A stretch of 64,000 bases of DNA from HGM10766 sp900757295 (GCA_025992315.1 DAJPHG010000001.1:744001-808000), one strand, 5' to 3'; counted from the first letter of the stretch, positions 17,555 to 25,574 are shown. The notes: a model not told the origin generated them from the sequence alone. A program made the numbers and translations.

Positions 17555-18237
17555 GTATAATGTTAAAAGATATTCCTGATTTTTTAAAACCTAGAGAAAG
17601 ATTAAAAAGTTTTGGGGTTAGTTCTTTAAGCAATGAAGAATTAATAGCAATATTATTAAGAACTGGTACTAAAAGTACATCTGTTAAAGAACTATCTTTA
17701 GAAGTTTTAAAAACTATTGAGAAAATAAGTGATTTAAATAATGTTTCTTTAAATCAATTCATGAGTATTTCTGGTATAGGTGAAGCAAAAGCTATGAGTA
17801 TTATCGCGGCTTTAGAGTTAGGTAAAAGAGTATATTTATTTAATGATAAAGATAAAATAATAAAGATTAATAATAGTTATACTGTATATAATTTATATAA
17901 ATATCTTAGAATGGAAGAGCAGGAAAATTTAATTGCTTTATTTTTGGATAATAAAAATTGCTTAATTAAAAGTACAAAAGTATTTAAAGGAACAGTAAAT
18001 TCTTCGATAGCTCATCCAAGAGATATTTTTAAACTAGCTATTAGAAATAATGCTTCTAGTATTATAATTGTTCATAATCATCCTAGTGGAGATGCCACAC
18101 CTAGTAAAGAAGATATAACTTTTACTAATAATATTTTTACTTCAGGTAAGATTATAGGTATTCCAGTTATAGAACATGTAATAATTGGGAATAATAAGTA
18201 TTATTCATTTAAAGAAAATAAAATGGTGATTCTATGA
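17551..18237 (+). CDS. radC: RadC/JAB1-MPN-domain protein
   Basis: 228 residues: an N-terminal helix-hairpin-helix region (L-S-N-E-E-L-I-A-I-L-L-R-T-G, then G-I-G-E-A-K-A) and a C-terminal JAB/MPN metal-binding domain with H-N-H-P-S-G-D and a downstream D (about 173-184), plus an upstream E in the fold. Despite the name, no confirmed repair role exists; the domain is a zinc-hydrolase fold. Overlaps its upstream neighbour and mreC (ATGA), so all are translationally coupled. Confidence 0.93.
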   Translation: MSIMLKDIPDFLKPRERLKSFGVSSLSNEELIAILLRTGTKSTSVKELSLEVLKTIEKISDLNNVSLNQFMSISGIGEAKAMSIIAALELGKRVYLFNDKDKIIKINNSYTVYNLYKYLRMEEQENLIALFLDNKNCLIKSTKVFKGTVNSSIAHPRDIFKLAIRNNASSIIIVHNHPSGDATPSKEDITFTNNIFTSGKIIGIPVIEHVIIGNNKYYSFKENKMVIL

Positions 18238-18917
18238 AAATAAAAATAATAAATTTGATTATAATAGTAGTATTTTTAGTTATGCTGTTTAATTTTGATT
18301 ATTTGTTAATTTTTTTAGGCAAGTTAAATAGCAAGGAGATTATAGTAGATAGTGTTAAAATAAATACCCTTACAATGGAAAATAAACAATTAAAACAGGA
18401 GTTAAATGAAACTTTAGAATTAAATGAATTAGATAAATATACTGATTATGATTTAGTAAAAAGTAATATTTTAGTAAGAGATCCTTATAATTTTACAAAA
18501 CAAATAACTATTAGATATGGTAAAGATAAAAAATTAAAAGAAGGAATGGCTGTTGTAAGTAATAATGGTTTACTAGGAATAATAAGTAAAGTAAATAAAA
18601 AGAGTAGTATAGTTAAATTATTAACTAATAACGATATAAATGTTTCGATAAAAATAGATGATAATTATGGAATGTTAAAAAAATATGATTTTAGTAATAA
18701 TGTTATTGTAGGGGGAAATTTTAATAATTATGAGATTATAATGAAAAATGATGAGGTATATACTTCGGGTTTAGGGTTAATTCCTGAAGGCATTTATATT
18801 GGCAGTGTTGTTAGTACTAAAAATAATAATGTTGAGCAAAGTATAATGATAAAATCAAAGAATAATTTTAATAATATTAAATATGTTGGAATTATAAGAG
18901 GAATGAAGAACTTATGA
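18234..18917 (+). CDS. mreC: rod shape-determining protein MreC
   Basis: 227 residues: one N-terminal transmembrane helix (about 5-26), a coiled-coil (about 40-65), then the beta-barrel periplasmic-type domain (V-V-S-N-N-G-L-L-G-I-I, Y-T-S-G-L-G-L-I-P-E-G-I-Y-I-G). It connects the elongasome to wall synthases. Stop/start overlap with radC and mreD. In B. subtilis mreB precedes mreC; here radC abuts mreC directly, so mreB is missing from the cluster. Confidence 0.9.
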   Translation: MKIKIINLIIIVVFLVMLFNFDYLLIFLGKLNSKEIIVDSVKINTLTMENKQLKQELNETLELNELDKYTDYDLVKSNILVRDPYNFTKQITIRYGKDKKLKEGMAVVSNNGLLGIISKVNKKSSIVKLLTNNDINVSIKIDDNYGMLKKYDFSNNVIVGGNFNNYEIIMKNDEVYTSGLGLIPEGIYIGSVVSTKNNNVEQSIMIKSKNNFNNIKYVGIIRGMKNL

Positions 18918-19318
18918 TTTTAATTAATTTATTATTAGATATAATTTTAACTAATCATATTATTTTGCATCCGTATTTTTATATAAGTAACATTTTTAAG
19001 GTTAGATATCGTTACTTTATTATTATACCTCTTACTAGTATTTTAGTTGATCTATTTATAACTCATACGTATGGTTATAATGTGATTTTGTTGACGTTTT
19101 TGTATTTTATTGAAAAAAAATTCTTTTTAAAGAAAGATAACTTTTTAACATGTTTACTTCTAAATATTTTTAATTATTTTATTTATAGTTTTGGTTTATA
19201 TTTATATTTTAATATAAAGAGTATTGATATTATTTTCTTTTTGAAAAATTGTGCTTTAAGTATAATTATTTATGTAATATATTGTCTTATTAGTTATAAA
19301 CTTTATAAAAATTCATAA
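18914..19318 (+). CDS. mreD: rod shape-determining protein MreD
   Basis: 134 residues, about four to five membrane helices, weak sequence conservation as usual for MreD. Identified mainly by its hydrophobic profile, small size and ATGA overlap with mreC. Partner of MreC in the elongation complex. No alternative is better supported. Confidence 0.75.
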   Translation: MILINLLLDIILTNHIILHPYFYISNIFKVRYRYFIIIPLTSILVDLFITHTYGYNVILLTFLYFIEKKFFLKKDNFLTCLLLNIFNYFIYSFGLYLYFNIKSIDIIFFLKNCALSIIIYVIYCLISYKLYKNS

Positions 19319-19336
19319 TATTTATAAGGTGATAAC

Positions 19337-19915
19337 ATGAATAATAAGAATAATCCAAGTAAAAGAACTAAATATATAAATGGCCTTTTTTCTAGAGTTT
19401 TAATAAGTATAGTGCTTTTATTAGGAAGTGTTATTTTTGTTAAATATAATAATAAAAACTTATTGTTGTATAAAGAATATGTTTTTGAAAAATCGTTTAA
19501 GTTTGCTAAATTTAATGAACTTTATAATAAATATTTAGGTTCTATATTACCATTTGATAAAGTAAATGATAAAAGTAATACTGTATTTAATGAGTCATTT
19601 AAGTATAGTGAAAAGTGTAAAAACTTAGATGGTACTAAGTTTAAAGTAGATAATAATTATTTAATGCCTTCTTTACATAGTGGAATAGTTGTATTTATTG
19701 GTGAAAAAGAAAATTATGGGAATACAGTTATTATTCAAGGAACAAATGGAGTAGATATTTGGTATATTAATGTAAATACATCTTTAAAATTATATGATTA
19801 TGTTAAGAAAAATGAATTAGTAGGAGAGGTAAAGGGCGACTCTGTTACTTTAGTATTCCAAAAAGATAATAAATATATAGATTATAGTGATTATGAAAAA
19901 GAAAATAAGGATTAA
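19337..19915 (+). CDS. spoIVFA: SpoIVFA-like membrane protein with degenerate M23/LytM domain
   Basis: 192 residues: basic cytoplasmic head, one transmembrane helix (about 22-40), and an extracytoplasmic LytM-like domain (about 112-180: P-S-L-H-S-G-I-V-V-F-I-G, Y-G-N-T-V-I-I-Q, D-I-W-Y). Zinc-ligand histidines of active M23 peptidases are not conserved, as in Bacillus SpoIVFA. That protein holds SpoIVFB inactive and is cleaved by SpoIVB at the sigma-K checkpoint. The adjacent SpoIVFB gene, which overlaps it, and the mreD-rplU surroundings match B. subtilis. Confidence 0.75.
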   Translation: MNNKNNPSKRTKYINGLFSRVLISIVLLLGSVIFVKYNNKNLLLYKEYVFEKSFKFAKFNELYNKYLGSILPFDKVNDKSNTVFNESFKYSEKCKNLDGTKFKVDNNYLMPSLHSGIVVFIGEKENYGNTVIIQGTNGVDIWYINVNTSLKLYDYVKKNELVGEVKGDSVTLVFQKDNKYIDYSDYEKENKD

Positions 19916-20645
19916 TTCTTTAACTTACTTTTTTTGCTTTTCAGCATGTATAACAGGAATGTTTAAAGAGTTTTTAATATTATTTAGTATAATTATATTA
20001 CATGAGTTAGGACATGTTATAGCTATTAAATATTTTAATTACAAAATAGATTATATAGAGATATTACCAGTTGGAGGAATTACAAAGATAAATAAAGATA
20101 TCAATTCTTCTATTAATCATGAAATAATTATCAGTTTAGCAGGAATAACTATGCAATTAGCTTTGTTTATTTTAGTTAGTTTTTTTTATCAGAGAAATTT
20201 TTTATCTATGGATTTTTATTTTTTATTTAATAAATATAATTTTTCAATAATGCTTTTTAATTTGATTCCAATAATTCCTTTAGATGGTAGTATTTTTTTT
20301 AAATCATTATTAGAAAAAGTATTTTCTTTTAGACTAGCTAATTTTATTAGTATAATTTTTTCTATAATTAATTTAGGATTTTTTGTTTATTTTAATTATA
20401 TTTTAGAACTAAATAATTATGTTATTTGTTTATTTTTATTATATAAAGTAATCAATTATTTAAAAGATTTTAAATATATTTATAATAGATTTTTATTAGA
20501 AAGATATTTAAAGGATTATAATTTTTCTAAAATTAAGCTTATTGATAAAGTAAAAAGGATGTCTAAAGAGAAGAAACACTATATTTTAAAAGATAATAGA
20601 ATAGTTAAAGAACATGAATTTTTAAGAAACTATTTTAATAAGTGA
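19893..20645 (+). CDS. spoIVFB: site-2 metalloprotease SpoIVFB (M50B)
   Basis: About 250 residues, six membrane segments. The zinc motif H-E-L-G-H (residues 37-41) lies in a helix and the second metal motif is I-P-L-D-G-S (about 130-135), where N-P-D-G is typical. The C-terminal hydrophilic part corresponds to the ATP-sensing CBS-containing tail region of SpoIVFB, but here is only about 70 residues. In Bacillus it cleaves pro-sigma-K inside the mother cell during sporulation. Overlaps spoIVFA; ATG 19893 chosen over a GTG at 19887 because of the preceding GTGAT. Confidence 0.8.
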   Translation: MKKKIRINSLTYFFCFSACITGMFKEFLILFSIIILHELGHVIAIKYFNYKIDYIEILPVGGITKINKDINSSINHEIIISLAGITMQLALFILVSFFYQRNFLSMDFYFLFNKYNFSIMLFNLIPIIPLDGSIFFKSLLEKVFSFRLANFISIIFSIINLGFFVYFNYILELNNYVICLFLLYKVINYLKDFKYIYNRFLLERYLKDYNFSKIKLIDKVKRMSKEKKHYILKDNRIVKEHEFLRNYFNK

Positions 20646-20649
20646 TTAT

Positions 20650-20678
20650 TTGACATTATCTATATAATTTGGTACAAT
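20650..20678 (+). promoter_or_regulatory. sigma-A promoter of rplU-prp-rpmA
   Basis: TTGACA (20650-20655), exactly 17 bases, TACAAT (20673-20678). Predicted transcript start near 20685. Confidence 0.85.
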
Positions 20679-20684
20679 TATTTA

Positions 20685-20780
20685 CGTTTGAAGAGCTTTC
20701 TTCAAAAAACCGCACTAAAAAGGTTTTAGAAAACATTATGTTACCTTAAGGGCGCGTCTTAAAATATTATAAGGAGGTAT
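20685..20780 (+). promoter_or_regulatory. ribosomal protein L21 leader RNA
   Basis: About 95 untranslated bases between the promoter and rplU containing the L21-leader hallmarks: an A-C-C-G-C-A-C-T-A-A-A-A-like box and T-G-T-T-A-C-C-T-T-A-A-G-G-G-C-G-C-G-T, ahead of AAGGAGGT. Such leaders, widespread before rplU in Firmicutes, are thought to let L21 autoregulate its operon. Confidence 0.78.
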
Positions 20781-20784
20781 GTAG

Positions 20785-21084
20785 ATGAAAGCTATATTTG
20801 TAACTGGTGGAAAACAATATCATGTTTCTGAAGGCGATGTTTTATATGTTGAAAAATTACCTAATGAAGCTGGTAGTGATGTTAAATTTTCAGAAGTTTT
20901 ATACGTTGATGGTAAAGTAGGTACTCCATTTGTAAAAAATGCTAGTGTTACTTGTACTGTAGAAAAACATGGTAAACAAAAAAAGATTACAGTGTTTAAA
21001 TACAGACCTAAAAAGAAATATCGTAATAAACAAGGTCATAGACAACCATATACTAAATTAGTTGTTAAAAAAATTGAAGCTTAA
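20785..21084 (+). CDS. rplU: 50S ribosomal protein L21
   Basis: 99 residues, full length. T-G-G-K-Q-Y-H-V at the N-terminus, K-Y-R-P-K-K-K-Y-R-N-K-Q-G-H-R-Q near the C-terminus, the L21 signature. Binds 23S rRNA near L20. First gene of the L21-Prp-L27 operon; strong SD AAGGAGGT. Confidence 0.98.
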   Translation: MKAIFVTGGKQYHVSEGDVLYVEKLPNEAGSDVKFSEVLYVDGKVGTPFVKNASVTCTVEKHGKQKKITVFKYRPKKKYRNKQGHRQPYTKLVVKKIEA

Positions 21085-21087
21085 TTT

Positions 21088-21387
21088 ATGATTAAGATAG
21101 TAATTAACAATAATTTGATTAGAATTAGTGGACATGCTAATTATGATGATTATGGTAAGGATATAGTTTGTGCTAGTGTATCAAGTATTATTATTACTTC
21201 TATTAATGCAATTTATCGTTTTAATAAAGATGCGATAGAGTTTGTTGATAATAACGATGTTATGGAAATTACAAAATTAAGTGAAGATAGTAATGTTGAA
21301 AAATTATTAGATAATATGATTTATATGCTTGATGAATTAAGTAAAGACTATCCAAAAAATATAAAATTATATAGAAATGAGGGATAA
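21088..21387 (+). CDS. prp: ribosomal-processing cysteine protease Prp
   Basis: 99 residues, YsxB family. Catalytic histidine in S-G-H-A-N-Y (H16) and cysteine in D-I-V-C-A-S-V-S (C28) are present. Prp removes the N-terminal extension of L27; the substrate gene lies immediately downstream and carries the matching extension. Spacing of 3 bases on each side shows a tight operon. Confidence 0.95.
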   Translation: MIKIVINNNLIRISGHANYDDYGKDIVCASVSSIIITSINAIYRFNKDAIEFVDNNDVMEITKLSEDSNVEKLLDNMIYMLDELSKDYPKNIKLYRNEG

Positions 21388-21390
21388 GAA

Positions 21391-21681
21391 ATGAATATTT
21401 CATTTTTAAAATTAAATATTCAACGTTTTGCCCATAAAAAAGGACAATCTTCTACTCAAAATGGTCGTGACTCTCGTGGACGTAGATTAGGTGCTAAAGC
21501 AGCAGATGGTCAAACAGTTAGTGCTGGATCTATTCTTTATCGTCAAAGAGGTACAAAGATTTATCCTGGTAAAAACGTTGGTATGGGAAAAGATCATACT
21601 CTATTTGCAACAATCACTGGTGTTGTTCGTTTTGAAAGATTAGGTAGAGATAAGAAAAAAGTTAGTGTTTACGAAGCGTAA
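21391..21681 (+). CDS. rpmA: 50S ribosomal protein L27 with cleavable N-terminal extension
   Basis: 96 residues. Residues 1-13 (M-N-I-S-F-L-K-L-N-I-Q-R-F) form the Firmicute-type prosequence, predicted to be cut between F13 and A14 (Q-R-F/A-H-K-K-G) by Prp, exposing the tail that reaches the peptidyl-transferase centre. Body carries the standard G-Q-S-S-T-Q-N-G-R-D-S-R-G-R-R-L-G motif. Confidence 0.97.
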   Translation: MNISFLKLNIQRFAHKKGQSSTQNGRDSRGRRLGAKAADGQTVSAGSILYRQRGTKIYPGKNVGMGKDHTLFATITGVVRFERLGRDKKKVSVYEA

Positions 21682-21712
21682 GCACTTTTTTTAACCTTAG
21701 AAAGGAGAAATT

Positions 21713-22420
21713 ATGAGTACACAACAGTTAATATTAAGAATAAGTGTTAGTTTTATCTTAGCTTTTTTAATTGGCTTTGAAAGACAATATCGCCGTCGTA
21801 GTGTAGGATTTAGAACATATGCTTTAGTATCAATTGGATCATTTTTATTTGTAACTTTTTCTGTTCAAACAAATTCAGGCGATTTTACTAGAATTGCTGC
21901 CCAAGTTGTTTCTGGAATGGGTTTTTTAGGCGCAGGAGTAATATTAAAGGATGGAAGTAATATTAAAGGACTTAATACAGCAGCAACTTTATGGTGTTGT
22001 GCTGCTATTGGTGTTTTATGTGCTACAGGTTTATTATTTGAAGCCACTATTGGTACTATTTTTATTTTATTTTCTAATATAATCTTACGATTTATTGGCA
22101 AAAAGATGGATGAATCATTGAAACATAAATCAGAAGAAACTTATACAATTAAAATATGCTGTTATAAAGATGAAAGAGATAACGTTAGATCTGTTTTAAG
22201 TCAAAATATTGTTTCTAATAATATGTTATTAAAAAATATTGAGACTCAAAGTATTGATGATAATAAATGTATTATTAGGGCCAAAATAGTAGTTTCTATT
22301 GCTCAAGATAGTTTAATCGATTATTTAATTAATCAGTTGAATTTAGAAGAGGGTATTTTATCTTTAGGATGGGATAAAGAAGATAATAAAAATAAAGATG
22401 ATATTGATGAAGAAATATAA
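21713..22420 (+). CDS. MgtC/SapB-family membrane protein
   Basis: 235 residues. The N-terminal half has four to five helices with the MgtC signature G-F-E-R-Q-Y-R-R-R-S-V-G-F-R-T (about 21-35) and G-M-G-F-L-G-A-G (about 71-78). A cytoplasmic C-terminal ACT-like domain (about 145-225) follows, as in Gram-positive MgtC proteins. MgtC is linked to magnesium/phosphate homeostasis, probably through F-type ATPase or cation handling. SD AAAGGAG. Not obviously part of the L27 operon, though only 31 bases follow rpmA. Confidence 0.85.
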   Translation: MSTQQLILRISVSFILAFLIGFERQYRRRSVGFRTYALVSIGSFLFVTFSVQTNSGDFTRIAAQVVSGMGFLGAGVILKDGSNIKGLNTAATLWCCAAIGVLCATGLLFEATIGTIFILFSNIILRFIGKKMDESLKHKSEETYTIKICCYKDERDNVRSVLSQNIVSNNMLLKNIETQSIDDNKCIIRAKIVVSIAQDSLIDYLINQLNLEEGILSLGWDKEDNKNKDDIDEEI

Positions 22421-22476
22421 TGTATAAATAATGTAAATATAGAATATATAGTATTTTATATTTTTTTTATTTGTTT

Positions 22477-22482
22477 TATAAT
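22477..22482 (+). promoter_or_regulatory. -10 box before the Trp-rich leader
   Basis: TATAAT in a T-rich context; the -35 region is weak. Start of transcription is expected near 22489, exactly at the 5' arm of the long-range stem. Confidence 0.55.
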
Positions 22483-22487
22483 AAGGG

Positions 22488-22615
22488 TGGAATACTAGGA
22501 GAAGGGAGGCTAGCTCTTATGTGGAAATGGCTTTGGAAATGGTGCTAATCCATTAAGAAATGAAAGATAATGAATTATTTATCTTTCTTTCTCCTAGTAT
22601 TCTAATTTTATTTTG
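22488..22615 (+). promoter_or_regulatory. putative attenuator: long-range hairpin around a leader peptide
   Basis: AATACTAGGAGAA (22491-22503) is a perfect 13-base inverted repeat of TTCTCCTAGTATT (22589-22601), extendable on both sides with G-C and G-U pairs to about 22488-22509 / 22583-22604. The extended 5' arm includes the Shine-Dalgarno of the leader peptide, and the 3' arm is followed by AATTTTATTTT, terminator-like but not a clean T run. A competing local hairpin GAAAGATAA / TTATCTTTC (22562-22570 / 22579-22587) shares bases with the 3' arm, and a small AATGG/CCATT hairpin flanks the leader stop. Mutually exclusive folds imply translation-controlled expression of the CPBP gene. Confidence 0.65.
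22519..22548 (+). CDS. Trp-rich leader peptide MWKWLWKWC
   Basis: A nine-codon ORF, ATG TGG AAA TGG CTT TGG AAA TGG TGC TAA, encoding four tryptophans, two lysines and one cysteine. AAGGGAGG ends 9 bases upstream, a strong ribosome site. The coding part contains a direct repeat of TGGAAATGG. Four TGG codons in 30 bases of such AT-rich DNA is not expected by chance. It lies inside a hairpin upstream of a membrane-protein gene, the classical layout of an attenuator, but no tryptophan gene is near. A secreted cationic micro-peptide is the alternative. Confidence 0.6.
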   Translation: MWKWLWKWC

Positions 22616-22626
22616 TGGTGATTATT

Positions 22627-23280
22627 ATGAATAATAAGTTAACTAAAGGTATTTTAGTATTTGTTTTATATTTATTGATTCCAATGATAATAGGAATGTT
22701 TTTGCCTTCGCTTAATAATTCAAATTTATTAAGTGTTCTTGTAAGATTTATAATTGATGTAGGAGTAATTGCTTTATTTATCTATCTTTTTAAAGATGAT
22801 TTTAAGGAATACAATAAAGGATTAGTAAAAAATCCTAAAAAAGTTATTGGAGTTGGTTTATTATTTGCACTATTTGCATTTATTGCTATGCCAATTTGTA
22901 ATATTATTTTACATGTACTTAATGTTAGTGCAAGTGACACTAATAATGATACTATTAATACATTATATGGGGTTATTCCATTATACATGATGTTTCAAAC
23001 ATTAATTTACTCTCCAATTGTAGAGGGGATTACTTTTAGAAAAGTATTTAAGGATGCAATAAATAATAAATGGTTATTTATTATTATTAGTGGCTTTGTT
23101 TTTGGATTGTACCATATTATATATAATATGACTAGTTTAAGCCAAATTTTATTAATGTTACCATATTTTGTAGTTGGTATGTTATATGCAGGTGCTTATA
23201 GTAAAACTGATAACATTTACTCTGCATTTATAGCTACATTTGTCTATAATTTAGCTGTATTTGTTATAAATTTATTATAA
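22627..23280 (+). CDS. CPBP-family intramembrane protein (Abi/CAAX protease-like)
   Basis: About 217 residues, seven to eight membrane helices. CPBP motif 1 (usually E-E-x-x-x-R) reads E-G-I-T-F-R (133-138), so the second glutamate is glycine. Motif 2, F-x-x-x-H, is F-G-L-Y-H (159-163). Motif 3, normally H-x-x-x-N, reads T-F-V-Y-N (204-208). The fold is clear but protease activity is doubtful. ATG 22627 is chosen (GTGGTGATT SD); GTG 22615 falls in the SD. Downstream of the Trp-rich leader. Confidence 0.8.
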   Translation: MNNKLTKGILVFVLYLLIPMIIGMFLPSLNNSNLLSVLVRFIIDVGVIALFIYLFKDDFKEYNKGLVKNPKKVIGVGLLFALFAFIAMPICNIILHVLNVSASDTNNDTINTLYGVIPLYMMFQTLIYSPIVEGITFRKVFKDAINNKWLFIIISGFVFGLYHIIYNMTSLSQILLMLPYFVVGMLYAGAYSKTDNIYSAFIATFVYNLAVFVINLL

Positions 23281-23298
23281 TAATTAGAGGAGGATCTT

Positions 23299-23970
23299 GT
23301 GAAAAAAAACTGGTTAATAGGAATATTATTAATTATTGTTTGTGTTCTAACGACTGTTATAGTAGTTATGTTTAAGAATAATTTTGAACAAGATTCTACT
23401 GAAGAAGAAACATTAGTTAATAATACAGGAACAAAAATTTTAAAAACAGAAGGAGATAGTTATATCTCCTATATTGTTGAGGATAATGAAAGAAATCTTA
23501 CTTATACTTGGAGTTTCCCAAAAACAGAAAATTATAAGAATAATATAAAAGATGATTTATATATTGATTTAAATTTAAGATTAAGTATTGATGCAATTAC
23601 TAATGATACTAATACTATTAATGAAAAAGTTAAACAAAATAAATTAATAGTTACATTTGATCATCATGGTGCTTTACCTGAAACTGCTACAGTACGTATA
23701 AACGTAAGTAATAAGTTTAAAGATGGAGAGAAGTTATATTTATATTACTATAATCCAGATAATAATCAAATAGAGTATATAGATAATGGCTTAAAAGTTA
23801 AAGATGGATATGTAGAGTTTTCTATTGATCATTGTAGTGACTATTTTTTGACAGCTGCAATCGTTCAGGAAGCTGTTGGTAATCCTAAAAATATAAATTA
23901 TATAATAATTGGCTTATTAGTAGTTGTTTTATTATTAGTAGCAGTTACTTTAAAGCAAAGCAAAAAGTAA
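23299..23970 (+). CDS. exported protein with N- and C-terminal membrane helices
   Basis: 223 residues. Helix at about 5-25, an extracytoplasmic beta-rich domain (about 30-190), then a C-terminal helix (about 197-216) and basic tail. The stretch V-E-F-S-I-D-H-C-S-D-Y-F-L-T (about 174-187) resembles the H-x-S-x-Y module that ends many Firmicute surface repeats before the anchor. Start is GTG with GAGGAGGATC upstream. Follows the CPBP gene by 18 bases, likely same transcript. Function not recognised. Confidence 0.65.
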   Translation: MKKNWLIGILLIIVCVLTTVIVVMFKNNFEQDSTEEETLVNNTGTKILKTEGDSYISYIVEDNERNLTYTWSFPKTENYKNNIKDDLYIDLNLRLSIDAITNDTNTINEKVKQNKLIVTFDHHGALPETATVRINVSNKFKDGEKLYLYYYNPDNNQIEYIDNGLKVKDGYVEFSIDHCSDYFLTAAIVQEAVGNPKNINYIIIGLLVVVLLLVAVTLKQSKK

Positions 23971-24022
23971 TATTGCTATTAATTTAAATATATGGTATAT
24001 ATTCCTATAAAGGAAGGTAATT

Positions 24023-24718
24023 ATGAAAGAAAAAAGTAGTAAGGGTTTATTAATTTGGTTGATTATCTTTATCATTATAAGTTTAGCAATGGGTGGTTAT
24101 ATAGCATATGATAAATTCCTTAATAAAAAGGAAAATGTTACATCAGTATCGTCTAAAGATGAGCAAAAATCATCTACTAAAGAAGAAGTTCAAGAAACAT
24201 ATCATAGCTTAGCCATTAAAGATAATAAATGTATAGATTCTGAATGTAATAGTGATTATTCTGTTGTTAATTATTTTGATTTAGGTTCAATAACTATTGA
24301 AGACAATATTGCTAAAATAAGATTGACAAAAGATAAAGTAAAAAATTATTTTGGTGATGATATTAATGTTGATTCTATCAAAGAAGATGAAACATATGAT
24401 ATAAAATTTGATCAAGCAATTCAGGAATCTTATGTAATGGATTTAGGTCAAGATGCATGGAGTGAATGTATTTTCTTTTTAATGGAAGATGGTACAGTTG
24501 AATATGCTCAATTATTTGCCACTTTAAAAAGTATAAGCAATAATACAGAAATTGTTCATAAAAAAGTTGATGGTGTTAAAGATATAGTTAGAATGGTCAG
24601 TATATCTGCTCAGCCAAAAGGAGCATTAGTTGGTGGTTATGGTACTGCTCTTGCTCAAAAAGCAAATGGCGATTATTATGATGTTTATAATAAAATTGCT
24701 GATAGTTTTGAATATTAA
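24023..24718 (+). CDS. membrane-anchored extracytoplasmic protein of unknown function
   Basis: 231 residues: one N-terminal helix (about 9-29), a Ser/Lys/Glu linker (about 30-60), and a soluble domain with a C-I-D-S-E-C pair (about 72-76) that could form a disulfide. It ends by running into a bidirectional terminator. Probably last gene of the CPBP group. SD AAGGAAGG. No family recognised. Confidence 0.65.
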   Translation: MKEKSSKGLLIWLIIFIIISLAMGGYIAYDKFLNKKENVTSVSSKDEQKSSTKEEVQETYHSLAIKDNKCIDSECNSDYSVVNYFDLGSITIEDNIAKIRLTKDKVKNYFGDDINVDSIKEDETYDIKFDQAIQESYVMDLGQDAWSECIFFLMEDGTVEYAQLFATLKSISNNTEIVHKKVDGVKDIVRMVSISAQPKGALVGGYGTALAQKANGDYYDVYNKIADSFEY

Positions 24719-24752
24719 AAATCTAGAAAATATTATTTTCTAGATTTTTTTT
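24718..24752. terminator. bidirectional terminator
   Basis: AAATCTAGAAAA / TTTTCTAGATTT stem with A run before and T run after. It separates convergent genes and contains the minus-strand stop at 24740-24742. Confidence 0.9.
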
Positions 24753-25546
24753 AGGACATGAATATTTTGGCATGTATCTTCATAAGATATATCTAATATT
24801 TGAGAAATTTCCTCAATTGTAAAATTATTATCTAAATATTTACCACAATACATAAAATAAATTACTGCTAAATTAAATGAGTATTCTGATTCTATTTTAG
24901 AAAATTTTTCGTCATTTTCTATTAAATATATATAAGCATTCATCAAATCATTATTTTCAATAAGCATTTGTTTTTCAAAAAAATTCATTTTTTTATTAAT
25001 ACATAATAATTCTATTAAAGTTATAGGATTTTCTTGAAAAATATTGTTGGGACTTATCTCATTTAGTTTATTTCTTAAATATTTATATAATTTATAATTG
25101 GAAGAATGATCTAATTTAGGATTATTGATATAATCATTACCTAGAATTCTAATTAATCTTCTTTTAGCAGTTGCATTTAAAGTATTTATTAAACATTTTA
25201 TTAAATTTAAATCTAGATATTTATTAGTATCAATATCATAGAAGAACTGAGTTATGTTAGTCCTTGTTTCTTTTACATATTTTTCTTTATATAATTTTAT
25301 AGCTTCATCATCTGGTAAATCAAAAAAATTGTCCTTTTCAAGTTTTTTAATTATAGGTGCTAATCTTGCTCTATTAACGACTCCTATATTTTCATTTTTT
25401 ATGGTATATTTGTCAGATTCTAAATATTCCATTAAATCATTCTTTTGAGTTGTAGGTAAATTTTCTACAATATAATCTATAACAGGTTTACTCAACATTT
25501 TATTTTCTTTTGGAATACGAAAGTAATAACTAAGATTTCTTTTCAT
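24740..25546 (-). CDS. hypothetical protein with C-terminal sigma-4-like HTH
   Basis: 268 residues from the ATG at 25546 (SD AAAAGGGGTG). The last 30 residues, F-T-I-E-E-I-S-Q-I-L-D-I-S-Y-E-D-T-C-Q-N-I, read as a helix-turn-helix of the sigma-70 region-4/LuxR type. The rest is helical and charged with no catalytic motif. Divergent from the RNase J gene, with an imperfect palindrome over its own -35. A regulator is inferred; target unknown. Confidence 0.6.
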   Translation of the reverse strand: MKRNLSYYFRIPKENKMLSKPVIDYIVENLPTTQKNDLMEYLESDKYTIKNENIGVVNRARLAPIIKKLEKDNFFDLPDDEAIKLYKEKYVKETRTNITQFFYDIDTNKYLDLNLIKCLINTLNATAKRRLIRILGNDYINNPKLDHSSNYKLYKYLRNKLNEISPNNIFQENPITLIELLCINKKMNFFEKQMLIENNDLMNAYIYLIENDEKFSKIESEYSFNLAVIYFMYCGKYLDNNFTIEEISQILDISYEDTCQNIHVLKKI

Positions 25547-25574
25547 ATTATACACCCCTTTTCTGTGGTCCTGT

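Noticed and set aside
22484..22493. AGGGTGGAA resembling the T-box core
   Set aside because: The rest of the core (ACCGCG) is missing and no aminoacyl-tRNA synthetase or amino-acid gene follows.
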